Positions 25,910 through 31,795 of a DNA stretch of 31,795 bases are shown piece after piece (the first letter of the stretch is position 1; every line of letters starts with the position of its first letter). The notes under the pieces were generated by a model. The model was given only the letters and a program-made list of their open reading frames with translations. It made no database searches and was not told the DNA's origin. The translations under genes and the position numbers were made by a program. The stretch spans positions 1 through 31,795 of the forward strand of contig DANO01000009.1 of NCBI GenBank assembly GCA_002497295.1. Direction: 5' to 3'. The DNA is from Euryarchaeota archaeon UBA171. Lineage in GTDB: Archaea > Thermoplasmatota > Poseidoniia > Poseidoniales > Thalassarchaeaceae.

Positions 25910-25984
25910 ACATGTATCCCCCTTTCGCGGTTCCGCCCGACTTGCTTTCCCTTTATGAGCGTGATGTAAAGCGTATCGTAGACC

Positions 25985-26869
25985 TCATTCTACCCTCTGG
26001 GTGACACGTACCTGATCGGCGCGTACTGTAAGTGCCACTGGGACCAATGCATCATACAATTCAACAGTGACCTCTTCTTTCGATTCCGTGACTCTGGCAA
26101 CTCGAGCTGATTGACCTCTGAATGCCCCTCCAGTAATTTCCACGATGCAACCTTCTTCGATACCAGCAGTAGCTGCCTTGGGCTCCAAATAGGGCAAGAC
26201 GGTTTCAAGGGGAGACTCCCCATCCAGAACCTTTCTGCAGTTCTTCATGGGAGTCGTACTCATACCAGTTCTACCAATCAGCTTCTCAACATGGTGCTTA
26301 GCCGATGCTTCCACAAATACGTAGCCTTTCATGTGATGCGGCTGTAAAACACTGAAAATCTCGTTCTGCACATCTTCCAGCGATCCAGTTCCGGATAATC
26401 TAGCGCGAATTTCCTTTGCAACATTCTGCTCCTGCCCTATCGACGTCTTCAGAATGTAGAGGTACGAAGCAACATCTCCATACAACTCTCCGAGTTGAGG
26501 GACTGAGTATTCCTTCTCCCCTATTCTACCTGGATCAACCCACTCACTATTTTTGTAAATTGTCTTAGGTGAAACGTCGCCCTTCTCACAAAGAAAGAGA
26601 ATAGGAGTAACTTCAACAAAGCGAGCTGCAGTATCACTTGTCTTTCCAAATGCAAGACCTCGTGCGGCACCAGATCTCACATATGTGAGTGAACCTGACT
26701 CGAGACCCGTGCATTCCTCGATACGACCGGCGATCGAGTCAAGATCCGATGGATCACCAGCACCGTATATCCCATCCCAAGCACCTGGTAAATCTCCTAT
26801 CTCATCTGAGCGCTGCATCAGGAGCACTTGATCTTCTGATCTTACGAAGGCAATGAAAGCTTCTGACAT
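25985..26869 (-). CDS. spt5: Spt5/NusG transcription elongation factor fused to N-terminal NUDIX-like domain
   Basis: A 294-residue two-part protein. Residues ~135-225 are the NGN domain (SYLYILKTSIGQEQNVAKEI, GYVFVEA) and ~237-292 the KOW domain (GCIVEITGGAFRGQSARVA, EEVTVELYDALVPV), the normal archaeal Spt5, which clamps RNA polymerase with Spt4. Residues 1-~130 form a NUDIX-like domain: VLLMQRSDEIGDLPGAWDGI, the NUDIX-box region at ~36-56, and SEWVDPGRI. In the box, the two Glu expected before and after the retained E52 are replaced by R49 and C53, so hydrolysis is doubtful. The frame is continuous and no start codon lies directly before the NGN domain. GGAG lies about 10 nt before ATG 26869. 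secE ends 18 nt upstream. Confidence 0.88.
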   Translation of the reverse strand: MSEAFIAFVRSEDQVLLMQRSDEIGDLPGAWDGIYGAGDPSDLDSIAGRIEECTGLESGSLTYVRSGAARGLAFGKTSDTAARFVEVTPILFLCEKGDVSPKTIYKNSEWVDPGRIGEKEYSVPQLGELYGDVASYLYILKTSIGQEQNVAKEIRARLSGTGSLEDVQNEIFSVLQPHHMKGYVFVEASAKHHVEKLIGRTGMSTTPMKNCRKVLDGESPLETVLPYLEPKAATAGIEEGCIVEITGGAFRGQSARVARVTESKEEVTVELYDALVPVALTVRADQVRVTQRVE

Positions 26870-26887
26870 ACTATTATCTCCATTTAA

Positions 26888-27154
26888 CTAAGAACCAGTG
26901 AGCCAATTGAAAAAGACGGGCAGCGCGTTATCCATTAGTGCGAGAACCACGAAACCAATCATCCCGAGTACAAACATCCCTATGCCGCAAACAATCACCG
27001 TTTGACGGAATTCCATCTTAGATGGCTTCTTAGCCATCTTCAAAATTCTAGCCGTGGACCCTGTTTGCAGTCTACGTACACGCCCTTCGATCTCATCTTG
27101 CCATGACTGAACCCGAGCTTCTACCGGTCCCTTTTGGCTGGTTTCGACGGCCAT
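26888..27154 (-). CDS. secE: Preprotein translocase subunit SecE (Sec61-gamma)
   Basis: The small essential subunit that clamps SecY in the membrane. From ATG 27154 it has 88 residues: an amphipathic region (VQSWQDEIEGRVRRLQTGST, then ILKMAKKPSKMEF) and one C-terminal membrane helix (~residues 53-78). KMAKKPSKMEF before the helix is typical of archaeal SecE. A GGTG motif (complement of 27161-27164) supports this start over the longer ATG 27202 form. It lies between ftsZ and spt5, the usual euryarchaeal order. Confidence 0.9.
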   Translation of the reverse strand: MAVETSQKGPVEARVQSWQDEIEGRVRRLQTGSTARILKMAKKPSKMEFRQTVIVCGIGMFVLGMIGFVVLALMDNALPVFFNWLTGS

Positions 27155-27226
27155 AACTAACACCTTTGGTGCCCGGGCCACCGATGGAGCCCATTTAAGC
27201 ACGCCGACTTTGGATATACAAATCGA

Positions 27227-28354
27227 CTATCCGATGAACTGTATGGCACGGGCTTTAGCATCTGCCATGCTCGACCTCATCCTGGCTCCGTGAATTTGCT
27301 CACTTTGGACGCCTGTTAGAACAACAAGGACGCGCACATACCCATCATGCCCATCCACTTCACTCGTAGCCCCCCATATGATCCTCGCATGAGGGTCGAT
27401 TCTTTCTCTGATGATCTTAGCACATTGTTCGGCCTCGCCAAGTGTCAAATCACTTCCGCCGACTACGTTGATCAGTGCCCCACGTGCATCTGAGACATCG
27501 ATTTCAAGCAGAGGCGACGAGAGCGCTTCCTCGGTCGCTCTGAGTATCCTTCCGTCCCCAGTCCCTTCTCCATGACCTATCATTGCAACTCCCCCGCCAT
27601 TTTCCATGACAGAGCGTAGATCTTCGAAGTCCAGATTCACGATCCCTTCTTTTGCGATCATGTCCGAAACCCCTCTAATGCTCTGCAAGAGCAATTCATC
27701 GGCCACCCTGAATGCTGCATCGAGAGGAAGGTCTCGAACACCTTCAACAGAAAGAAGACGCTCGTTTGGTAGAACTATGACGGTGTCGCAGACTTCGGTC
27801 AGACGCTCAAGTCCCCAATCCGCATTTTGCTTTCTCAGCGAACCCTCCGACGAGAATGGGTAGGTAACAATTGCAATTGTCAAAGCACCGGCGTCTTTGC
27901 ACAGCCGTGCGAGAACATGTGCGGATCCAGTTCCGGTCCCTCCACCCAGGCCAGCCGTTATGAAAGCAAGATCGCAATCCGCAACCTCCTTTGTTAGCAT
28001 AGATTCAGACTCAAACGCTGCCTGTTCGCCTTTCTCTGGGTTACCTCCAGCACCTCTTCCCCTGGCCGTCCTACCGATCAGCATTTTTTCTTCTACATTC
28101 ACTCTGAGAAGATGTTGAGCATCCGTATTGACAGCAAGGCCTCCGACTCTATCACGATCAAATAACCCCTCGGAAGTCAACCTCTCGATTGTATTGGATC
28201 CACATCCACCACAGCCGAATACTCGAATATTCGGTTGAAGAGTTTCTAGCAGTCTTTCAAGTGCCTCGTCATTGGTAGAATTCCCATTAAACTCAATTGG
28301 AACACTTGGCTCCTGCTCGGTTATCCTGTCTATGAGGTGTTTCACGAACCCCAT
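27227..28354 (-). CDS. ftsZ: Cell division GTPase FtsZ (archaeal)
   Basis: Tubulin-family GTPase that forms the division ring. It has 375 residues. Nucleotide-binding elements are clear: VFGCGGCGSNTI (T1), NTDAQHL, the signature GGGTGTG at 137-143, and the T7 synergy loop NLDFEDLRSVM with Asp242 and Asp245, so GTP hydrolysis should be intact. It lacks a long C-terminal tail. It is the first gene of the seven-gene cluster that continues with secE 72 nt downstream. A TATA-like GGTTATGATT (complement of 28368-28377) lies about 20 nt before the ATG, suggesting a leaderless transcript. Confidence 0.95.
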   Translation of the reverse strand: MGFVKHLIDRITEQEPSVPIEFNGNSTNDEALERLLETLQPNIRVFGCGGCGSNTIERLTSEGLFDRDRVGGLAVNTDAQHLLRVNVEEKMLIGRTARGRGAGGNPEKGEQAAFESESMLTKEVADCDLAFITAGLGGGTGTGSAHVLARLCKDAGALTIAIVTYPFSSEGSLRKQNADWGLERLTEVCDTVIVLPNERLLSVEGVRDLPLDAAFRVADELLLQSIRGVSDMIAKEGIVNLDFEDLRSVMENGGGVAMIGHGEGTGDGRILRATEEALSSPLLEIDVSDARGALINVVGGSDLTLGEAEQCAKIIRERIDPHARIIWGATSEVDGHDGYVRVLVVLTGVQSEQIHGARMRSSMADAKARAIQFIG

Positions 28355-28367
28355 TGCGATTTTCGAG

Positions 28368-28377
28368 AATCATAACC
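28368..28377 (-). promoter_or_regulatory. TATA-like element for ftsZ
   Basis: GGTTATGATT on the minus strand, centred about 19 nt before the ftsZ ATG. It lies in the 134-nt divergent gap between ftsZ and the MerT-like gene. Confidence 0.35.
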
Positions 28378-28396
28378 GTTCCCCTTCACCCTCCCA

Positions 28397-28415
28397 GGAA
28401 GAAACGGGTTTCTCC
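28397..28415. repeat. Inverted repeat in the ftsZ / MerT-like divergent region; candidate operator
   Basis: The arms GGAAGAAAC (28397-28405) and GTTTCTCC (28408-28415) are complementary except for one extra A, around a 2-bp GG centre. It lies between the outward-facing TATA-like elements of ftsZ and the MerT-like gene, a place where a dimeric regulator could affect either promoter. No binding protein is identified. Confidence 0.3.
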
Positions 28416-28457
28416 ATACTTGATCTCTTACCGAGAACCCTGATTGTACAACAGCCG

Positions 28458-28467
28458 TTCATATACG
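28458..28467 (+). promoter_or_regulatory. TATA-like element for the MerT-like gene
   Basis: TTCATATACG is centred about 26 nt before ATG 28489, the usual spacing for a leaderless archaeal start. Confidence 0.4.
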
Positions 28468-28488
28468 AATTCCGTTTCTTAAACACAC

Positions 28489-28878
28489 ATGGAGAAAGGT
28501 CTCGGAGCATGGATTGGAGGATCGGCGATCCTCGCATCTATGTGTTGCTTGCCTTCCGTTATTTGGGTTCTATTCGCAGGAAGCTCTGCAATCGTAGCTG
28601 CAGACCAACTCTCGAACGACCTCTATTATTCGTGGGTCAGGTGGTTGCTTTACGCTGCGTCGGCAATGATGCTAACCATTGGCATGGTAATATATCATCG
28701 CTCAAAGGGCATATGCACGCTTGACGATGCGATTAGGAACCGACGGAAAGTCATCAATACGACTCTGTTGACATTCACGATAGCTATCATAACATATCTT
28801 ATTTGGAACTTTATTGTCCTCGAGATTCTTGGAATAGCCGTGGGCCTTCCATGGGAAGACTCAGCTTTCTGGAACTGA
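28489..28878 (+). CDS. Small membrane protein resembling MerT-type mercuric transporters
   Basis: A 129-residue protein with three membrane helices (~8-36, 47-68, 90-116). Helix 1 contains the Cys pair C19-C20 in ASMCCLPSV followed by WVLFAGSSA, reminiscent of the metal-binding Cys pair in helix 1 of MerT/MerF mercuric ion transporters; Cys76 (KGICTLDD) is in the loop after helix 2. No MerA or MerP gene is nearby, so mercury transport is only a possibility, and another metal or an unrelated role is equally open. The 3' end overlaps the convergent CDP-alcohol phosphatidyltransferase gene by 18 nt. Confidence 0.55.
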   Translation: MEKGLGAWIGGSAILASMCCLPSVIWVLFAGSSAIVAADQLSNDLYYSWVRWLLYAASAMMLTIGMVIYHRSKGICTLDDAIRNRRKVINTTLLTFTIAIITYLIWNFIVLEILGIAVGLPWEDSAFWN

Positions 28879-29550
28879 ATCCAACAGCATTCTCCGGGCT
28901 GAAATGAACCGAGTAACGAATGTGTACAGGCCCCCCCATGCGGAGAACCAAACCGCCAGACCAAGCCCATTCATCTCGTCAAGACCCAGCATTACGAAAG
29001 CAACGGGCGCATCTGAAATTGTCACAGTGAGAGAAAAAATGTCTGCAGCTTGAAGGCTAGCTAATAGCATGCCGACAACTGTAATCACCATCCTGTCAGC
29101 CCTCGAGAACCCCCCATAGATTCTCCCCAAGCCAACTGACTGCGCCTGAGTGCCCATGTAAGACCCCATGAGAGTCAGGAGAGCAGCCCCGAGAGCAAGT
29201 GAAAGATCGACACCGAACTCGGAATTGATCCCAATAGCTACAATCAGGCCGATATCCACGACCCTGTCAATCGTGTGGTCCAAAAAATCCCCATACGGCC
29301 CCGAAGTGCCCTGATGGCGTGCCAGGTCACCATCCAGAGCATCTAGCACCCCTGCAATACCGATTAGAATGACCGCACCCACAATCATCACCGCGCCTTC
29401 ATTGTCGATTCCGGCATTGGCAACCAGCCAGAACGCTCCAAGCGATACGATGAGACTCGTCCAAGTCAGCGTATTGGGATTAGTATCTCCCAGCCTTACA
29501 ATCAATGGATGCATTGCTTTGGACCATTTTTCTCGAAATTGCTCGAACAT
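28861..29550 (-). CDS. CDP-alcohol phosphatidyltransferase
   Basis: A 229-residue, about six-helix membrane enzyme that joins a CDP-activated lipid (in archaea CDP-archaeol) to an alcohol such as inositol phosphate, serine or glycerol phosphate. The signature DxxDGxxAR-GxxxDxxxD is complete: D70, D73-G74, A77-R78, G87, D91 and D95 in LDALDGDLARHQGTSGPYGD and the following DFLDHTID. The acceptor alcohol cannot be assigned from this sequence. Its ATG shares one base with the stop of the Fap7-like kinase gene (TGATG), so the two are translationally coupled. Confidence 0.88.
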   Translation of the reverse strand: MFEQFREKWSKAMHPLIVRLGDTNPNTLTWTSLIVSLGAFWLVANAGIDNEGAVMIVGAVILIGIAGVLDALDGDLARHQGTSGPYGDFLDHTIDRVVDIGLIVAIGINSEFGVDLSLALGAALLTLMGSYMGTQAQSVGLGRIYGGFSRADRMVITVVGMLLASLQAADIFSLTVTISDAPVAFVMLGLDEMNGLGLAVWFSAWGGLYTFVTRFISARRMLLDSVPES

Positions 29551-30095
29551 CAGAACCCCTCCTTACCGCTGACCCAGTCCACCACCATTGAAGATTGGGT
29601 CGTCGGCATCTCCGACCCCAGCCATTCGACAATCGATTTTGCAATATCCGAAGCCTCTGAGTCTGAACAGTCAAACTCGGTCCAGGGGACATCATTCTCT
29701 TCGCGCTCATTCCACATACTTCCCATTAGCTCCCATTCGACATTATCGTTGATTTTCTTTTCAGCGTAACCGCGCTTCTCCAGACGACTTCTGAGGATAT
29801 CGGGATCACATCTGAGAACCACCATGGCATCGCAGGGAAGGTGGTGAGCAAGATGCCCCTCGACTATGGTAAGCCCATCCGGTTCTGTAACCCATTCCTC
29901 CTCCAATGAAGATACGAGATTGTCGATGTCTATCTCCCTGATTCCCTCTTCGTGCTCAGACAATCCAAGAAATCCTCTTTCATCTGCTAAATCAGATACA
30001 CTTCGAGTCAATGCAAGCTCAGATAGGACCCTCGTTATGCTCGTCTTCCCGGTTCCGGGCGTCCCAGTCAGGCCCACCCTAAGCGCCCTAGTCAC
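29550..30095 (-). CDS. Adenylate kinase of the Fap7 / AK6 (hCINAP) family
   Basis: A 181-residue P-loop kinase. Walker A is GLTGTPGTGKTS (Lys17). The NMP-binding region follows, then VEGHLAHHLPCDAMVVLRCD, and the lid-like RLEKRGYAEKKINDNVEWEL is typical of the Fap7/AK6 group. Members act in late small-subunit ribosome maturation with uS11 in eukaryotes and archaea, and have adenylate kinase or ATPase activity. The start is GTG 30095; no closer ATG precedes the P-loop. It overlaps the CDP-alcohol phosphatidyltransferase gene by one base, a functionally unexplained pairing, and diverges from the antiporter gene. Confidence 0.85.
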   Translation of the reverse strand: MTRALRVGLTGTPGTGKTSITRVLSELALTRSVSDLADERGFLGLSEHEEGIREIDIDNLVSSLEEEWVTEPDGLTIVEGHLAHHLPCDAMVVLRCDPDILRSRLEKRGYAEKKINDNVEWELMGSMWNEREENDVPWTEFDCSDSEASDIAKSIVEWLGSEMPTTQSSMVVDWVSGKEGF

Positions 30096-30172
30096 AGTCT
30101 ATCCTGCGGATACCCCCCCATCAACGCTATCGTGATGCACACGATTATGCCGCGAAAGGCCTTCCCAGATAC

Positions 30173-31315
30173 ATGGAGCATGACACCGGTAATTCAGAAC
30201 TAGTTCCATGGTACCATTCTTTCACCATATCGTCAAGCCGACTCAATATTCTTCTATTCGCAGCACCGGTCGCCATATACGCCGCATTTATTGCGCACGA
30301 TGCAACTCTCTCCTTCATCGCTTCGATGATCGCAATAATGCCGCTCGCATTCTTGATGGGCAAAGCAACCGAAGAGATAGCCTTGAGGACATCCGAATCA
30401 ATAGGAGGCCTTCTGAACGCTACATTCGGCAACGCTGCTGAAATGATAATCGCACTACTCGCGATAATCGCTGCGATGCAAGCCGGTTCGGGAACAGAGA
30501 CCGAAGCGACGATGATCAAGGTCGTGCAGGCAAGCCTGATAGGCAGCATTCTCGGCAATTTGCTACTAGTAATGGGCCTATCCTTCCTCTGGGGGGGTCT
30601 CAGATTCCAAGAGCAAGAGTTCAACAGGGTGCAGGTTGGATCGAACTCATCTCTTTTGTTACTTGCAGTAATCGCGCTCATCATTCCGACCGTATTTCAT
30701 GCAGCTGCTACTAATTCCTCTGACGATAGCGTTCTTCAATTATCTAGAATCGTGTCGTTGATACTTCTTTTGATATACGGACTATTCCTATTGTTCCAAC
30801 TCAAAACCCACGCTTCATTATTCGCGACCGATGGCGCACACCATGAAAGCCCCTCCATGGCAAAACGAGATGCAGCCATACTGTTGGTCGTCGCAACCAT
30901 TCTAGTTTCCTTCATGGCAGAGATCTTGGTCCACTCTCTTGAGGATGCAGCTGAAGAGCTGCAAATACCACATCTCTTCATCGGCATCATCCTCCTTCCG
31001 CTGTTTGGCAACGCTGCAGAGCACTTCACCGCAGTTACAGTAGCCGGAAAGAACAAGATGGACTTATCCTTCGCAATCTCGGTTGGCTCGAGCACGCAGA
31101 TCGCAGTTTTCATTGCTCCATTAATCGTCTTAGTATCCTGGGCCATCGGCGTCCCCCTAACTTTCGAATTCGGTCTGTTGGAGACAACATCCGCTTTCCT
31201 TGCTGTACTCATTGCGAATACGGTTGCTGTAGATGGCAAGTCGAACTGGCTGGAGGGGGCCATGCTGCTCGCAACATACGCCGTTCTAGCCGTCGCCTTC
31301 CTGATGTACGGGTAG
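30173..31315 (+). CDS. Ca2+/H+ antiporter of the CaCA superfamily (CAX / ChaA-like)
   Basis: A 380-residue, about 11-helix cation/proton exchanger. Both alpha repeats are present with their metal-binding acidic residue: GLLNATFGNAAEMIIALLAI (first) and LPLFGNAAEHFTAVTVAG (second). GNAAE is the CAX family hallmark. A loop with acidic and His residues (ATDGAHHESP) lies near the middle. It probably expels Ca2+ in exchange for H+. ATG 30173 is preceded at about 25 nt by GATTATGCC, a plausible TATA-like element. Confidence 0.9.
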   Translation: MEHDTGNSELVPWYHSFTISSSRLNILLFAAPVAIYAAFIAHDATLSFIASMIAIMPLAFLMGKATEEIALRTSESIGGLLNATFGNAAEMIIALLAIIAAMQAGSGTETEATMIKVVQASLIGSILGNLLLVMGLSFLWGGLRFQEQEFNRVQVGSNSSLLLLAVIALIIPTVFHAAATNSSDDSVLQLSRIVSLILLLIYGLFLLFQLKTHASLFATDGAHHESPSMAKRDAAILLVVATILVSFMAEILVHSLEDAAEELQIPHLFIGIILLPLFGNAAEHFTAVTVAGKNKMDLSFAISVGSSTQIAVFIAPLIVLVSWAIGVPLTFEFGLLETTSAFLAVLIANTVAVDGKSNWLEGAMLLATYAVLAVAFLMYG

Positions 31316-31352
31316 GGCCAAACCTCATTCAAAGGAATGGGTTCCCCCCAAC

Positions 31353-31795
31353 ATGGAGGAGGATTGGTGGGGGGGAGACGCACCTCATGACTCTGCTTCC
31401 GATGCCCCCAAGGAGATTGTAATCAGCGGCCCTGGAGGTTCCGGGACCATACTCTCAGGAGGCGTCAATCACTTATCGGAGGACGACCAAAACGGCGTTT
31501 GGGGCCAAGTCGACCAAAAGGACTCCACGCGCAGCAGATCCGTGATCTGGTTCCTTACCGGGCTGATCGTAGTTCCTGTTCTGCTGGGGGGAATATCCAC
31601 ATTTCTCGGCAGTATGACAGAGACTGAAGGATATGACGAGGAGTATTCCCAGAATCCCGTTGTAATCGGCAGCGTCACCATCGATGATCGCACATTCGAA
31701 ACTTATGGATTCAGCGTATCGCCCGATTTCCAATATGATTTCGACGACCCCAGTTTTTGGACCATCACCATCGGTGGGGATAACTGGAGCTCTTG
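31353..31795 (+). CDS. Single-span membrane protein, 3' partial, function unknown
   Basis: An ATG at 31353 opens a frame with no stop to the window end, giving 147 residues. It has an acidic, Gly/Ser-rich N-terminus (MEEDWWGGDAPHD), one membrane helix (~residues 64-87, SVIWFLTGLIVVPVLLGGIS) and then an extracytoplasmic beta-rich, Asp/Tyr-rich segment (VVIGSVTIDDRTFETYGFSV). It starts 37 nt after the antiporter stop. No family is recognised. The acidic exposed segment suits an exported protein of a marine archaeon, but that is inference. Confidence 0.65.
   Translation, partial: MEEDWWGGDAPHDSASDAPKEIVISGPGGSGTILSGGVNHLSEDDQNGVWGQVDQKDSTRSRSVIWFLTGLIVVPVLLGGISTFLGSMTETEGYDEEYSQNPVVIGSVTIDDRTFETYGFSVSPDFQYDFDDPSFWTITIGGDNWSS

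Noticed and set aside
25910..25984. Possible upstream extension of L11 that might restore its N-terminal domain
   Set aside because: The in-frame upstream codons give about 25 residues without any Gly/Pro-rich L11 sequence before hitting a stop.
26111..26347. Plus-strand frame opposite the KOW/NGN region of spt5
   Set aside because: Antisense to a well-conserved protein, no domain.
1..31795. Search by eye for CRISPR arrays, IS elements, integrase/att sites and tRNA genes
   Set aside because: No regularly spaced repeats, transposase-like proteins, long terminal inverted repeats or cloverleaf-capable gaps were seen; all intergenic spaces are under about 140 nt.

Overview
This window most likely comes from an archaeon of the Thermoplasmatota, and a planktonic Marine Group II type (Candidatus Poseidoniales) fits best. 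The lineage is inferred from gene content, because no rRNA gene is present. The domain is well supported by the archaeal set: GatE/GatB-type amidotransferase tail, Pth2 peptidyl-tRNA hydrolase, RaSEA (archaeosine synthesis), Fap7/AK6-type adenylate kinase, archaeal FtsZ, SecE/Sec61-gamma, Spt5 and the stalk proteins L10/P0 and L12/P1 with acidic, Gly-Phe-rich tails. Many starts are preceded at about 20-28 nt by a TATA-like element, which suits leaderless transcripts. Genes inside the ribosomal cluster instead carry GGTG/GGAG Shine-Dalgarno motifs. Coding density is very high, with no gap over about 140 nt, and I found no tRNA, rRNA, CRISPR array or insertion sequence.

Layout. (1) 1-2.5 kb, plus strand: tail of gatE/gatB, a DUF4430-like lipoprotein, an ECF transporter S component, pth2 and a cysteine dioxygenase. 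(2) 2.5-4.9 kb: a class I/II aminotransferase (minus) diverging from a low-specificity threonine aldolase (plus). (3) 4.9-15.7 kb, plus: an exported membrane-anchored thioredoxin-fold protein, a 1206-aa AddB-like nuclease, a 1595-aa AddA/RecB-like helicase-nuclease and an M20 peptidase. The first three are joined by ATGA overlaps. (4) 15.8-18.9 kb: a coiled-coil/SAP protein (plus) converging on a UMF1-type MFS transporter plus a membrane hexapeptide-repeat acyltransferase (minus). (5) 19-23.5 kb, plus: RaSEA, a small two-helix membrane protein, a 12-13-helix membrane protein distantly resembling heme-copper oxidase subunit I, and an archaeal Obg/YchF-type GTPase with a TGS domain. (6) 28.4-23.6 kb, minus: ftsZ, secE, spt5, rpl11, rpl1, rpl10, rpl12, the order common in Euryarchaeota. 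(7) 28.5-31.8 kb: a MerT-like membrane protein (plus), Fap7-like kinase and CDP-alcohol phosphatidyltransferase (minus), a Ca2+/H+ antiporter (plus) and the start of a single-span membrane protein running off the window (plus).

Three loci stand out. First, the Spt5 gene is fused in frame to an N-terminal NUDIX-like domain whose NUDIX box has lost two of its catalytic glutamates. Second, the adjacent L11 gene encodes only the rRNA-binding C-terminal domain; the N-terminal domain is absent and there is no room for it upstream. Third, a full two-subunit AddAB-like helicase-nuclease, with nuclease motifs in both subunits and the AddB-type four-cysteine iron-sulfur signature, sits in an archaeal operon, where HerA-NurA with Mre11-Rad50 would be the usual end-resection machinery. 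A cysteine dioxygenase with eukaryote-like active-site residues and a divergent oxidase-like membrane protein are further points of interest.
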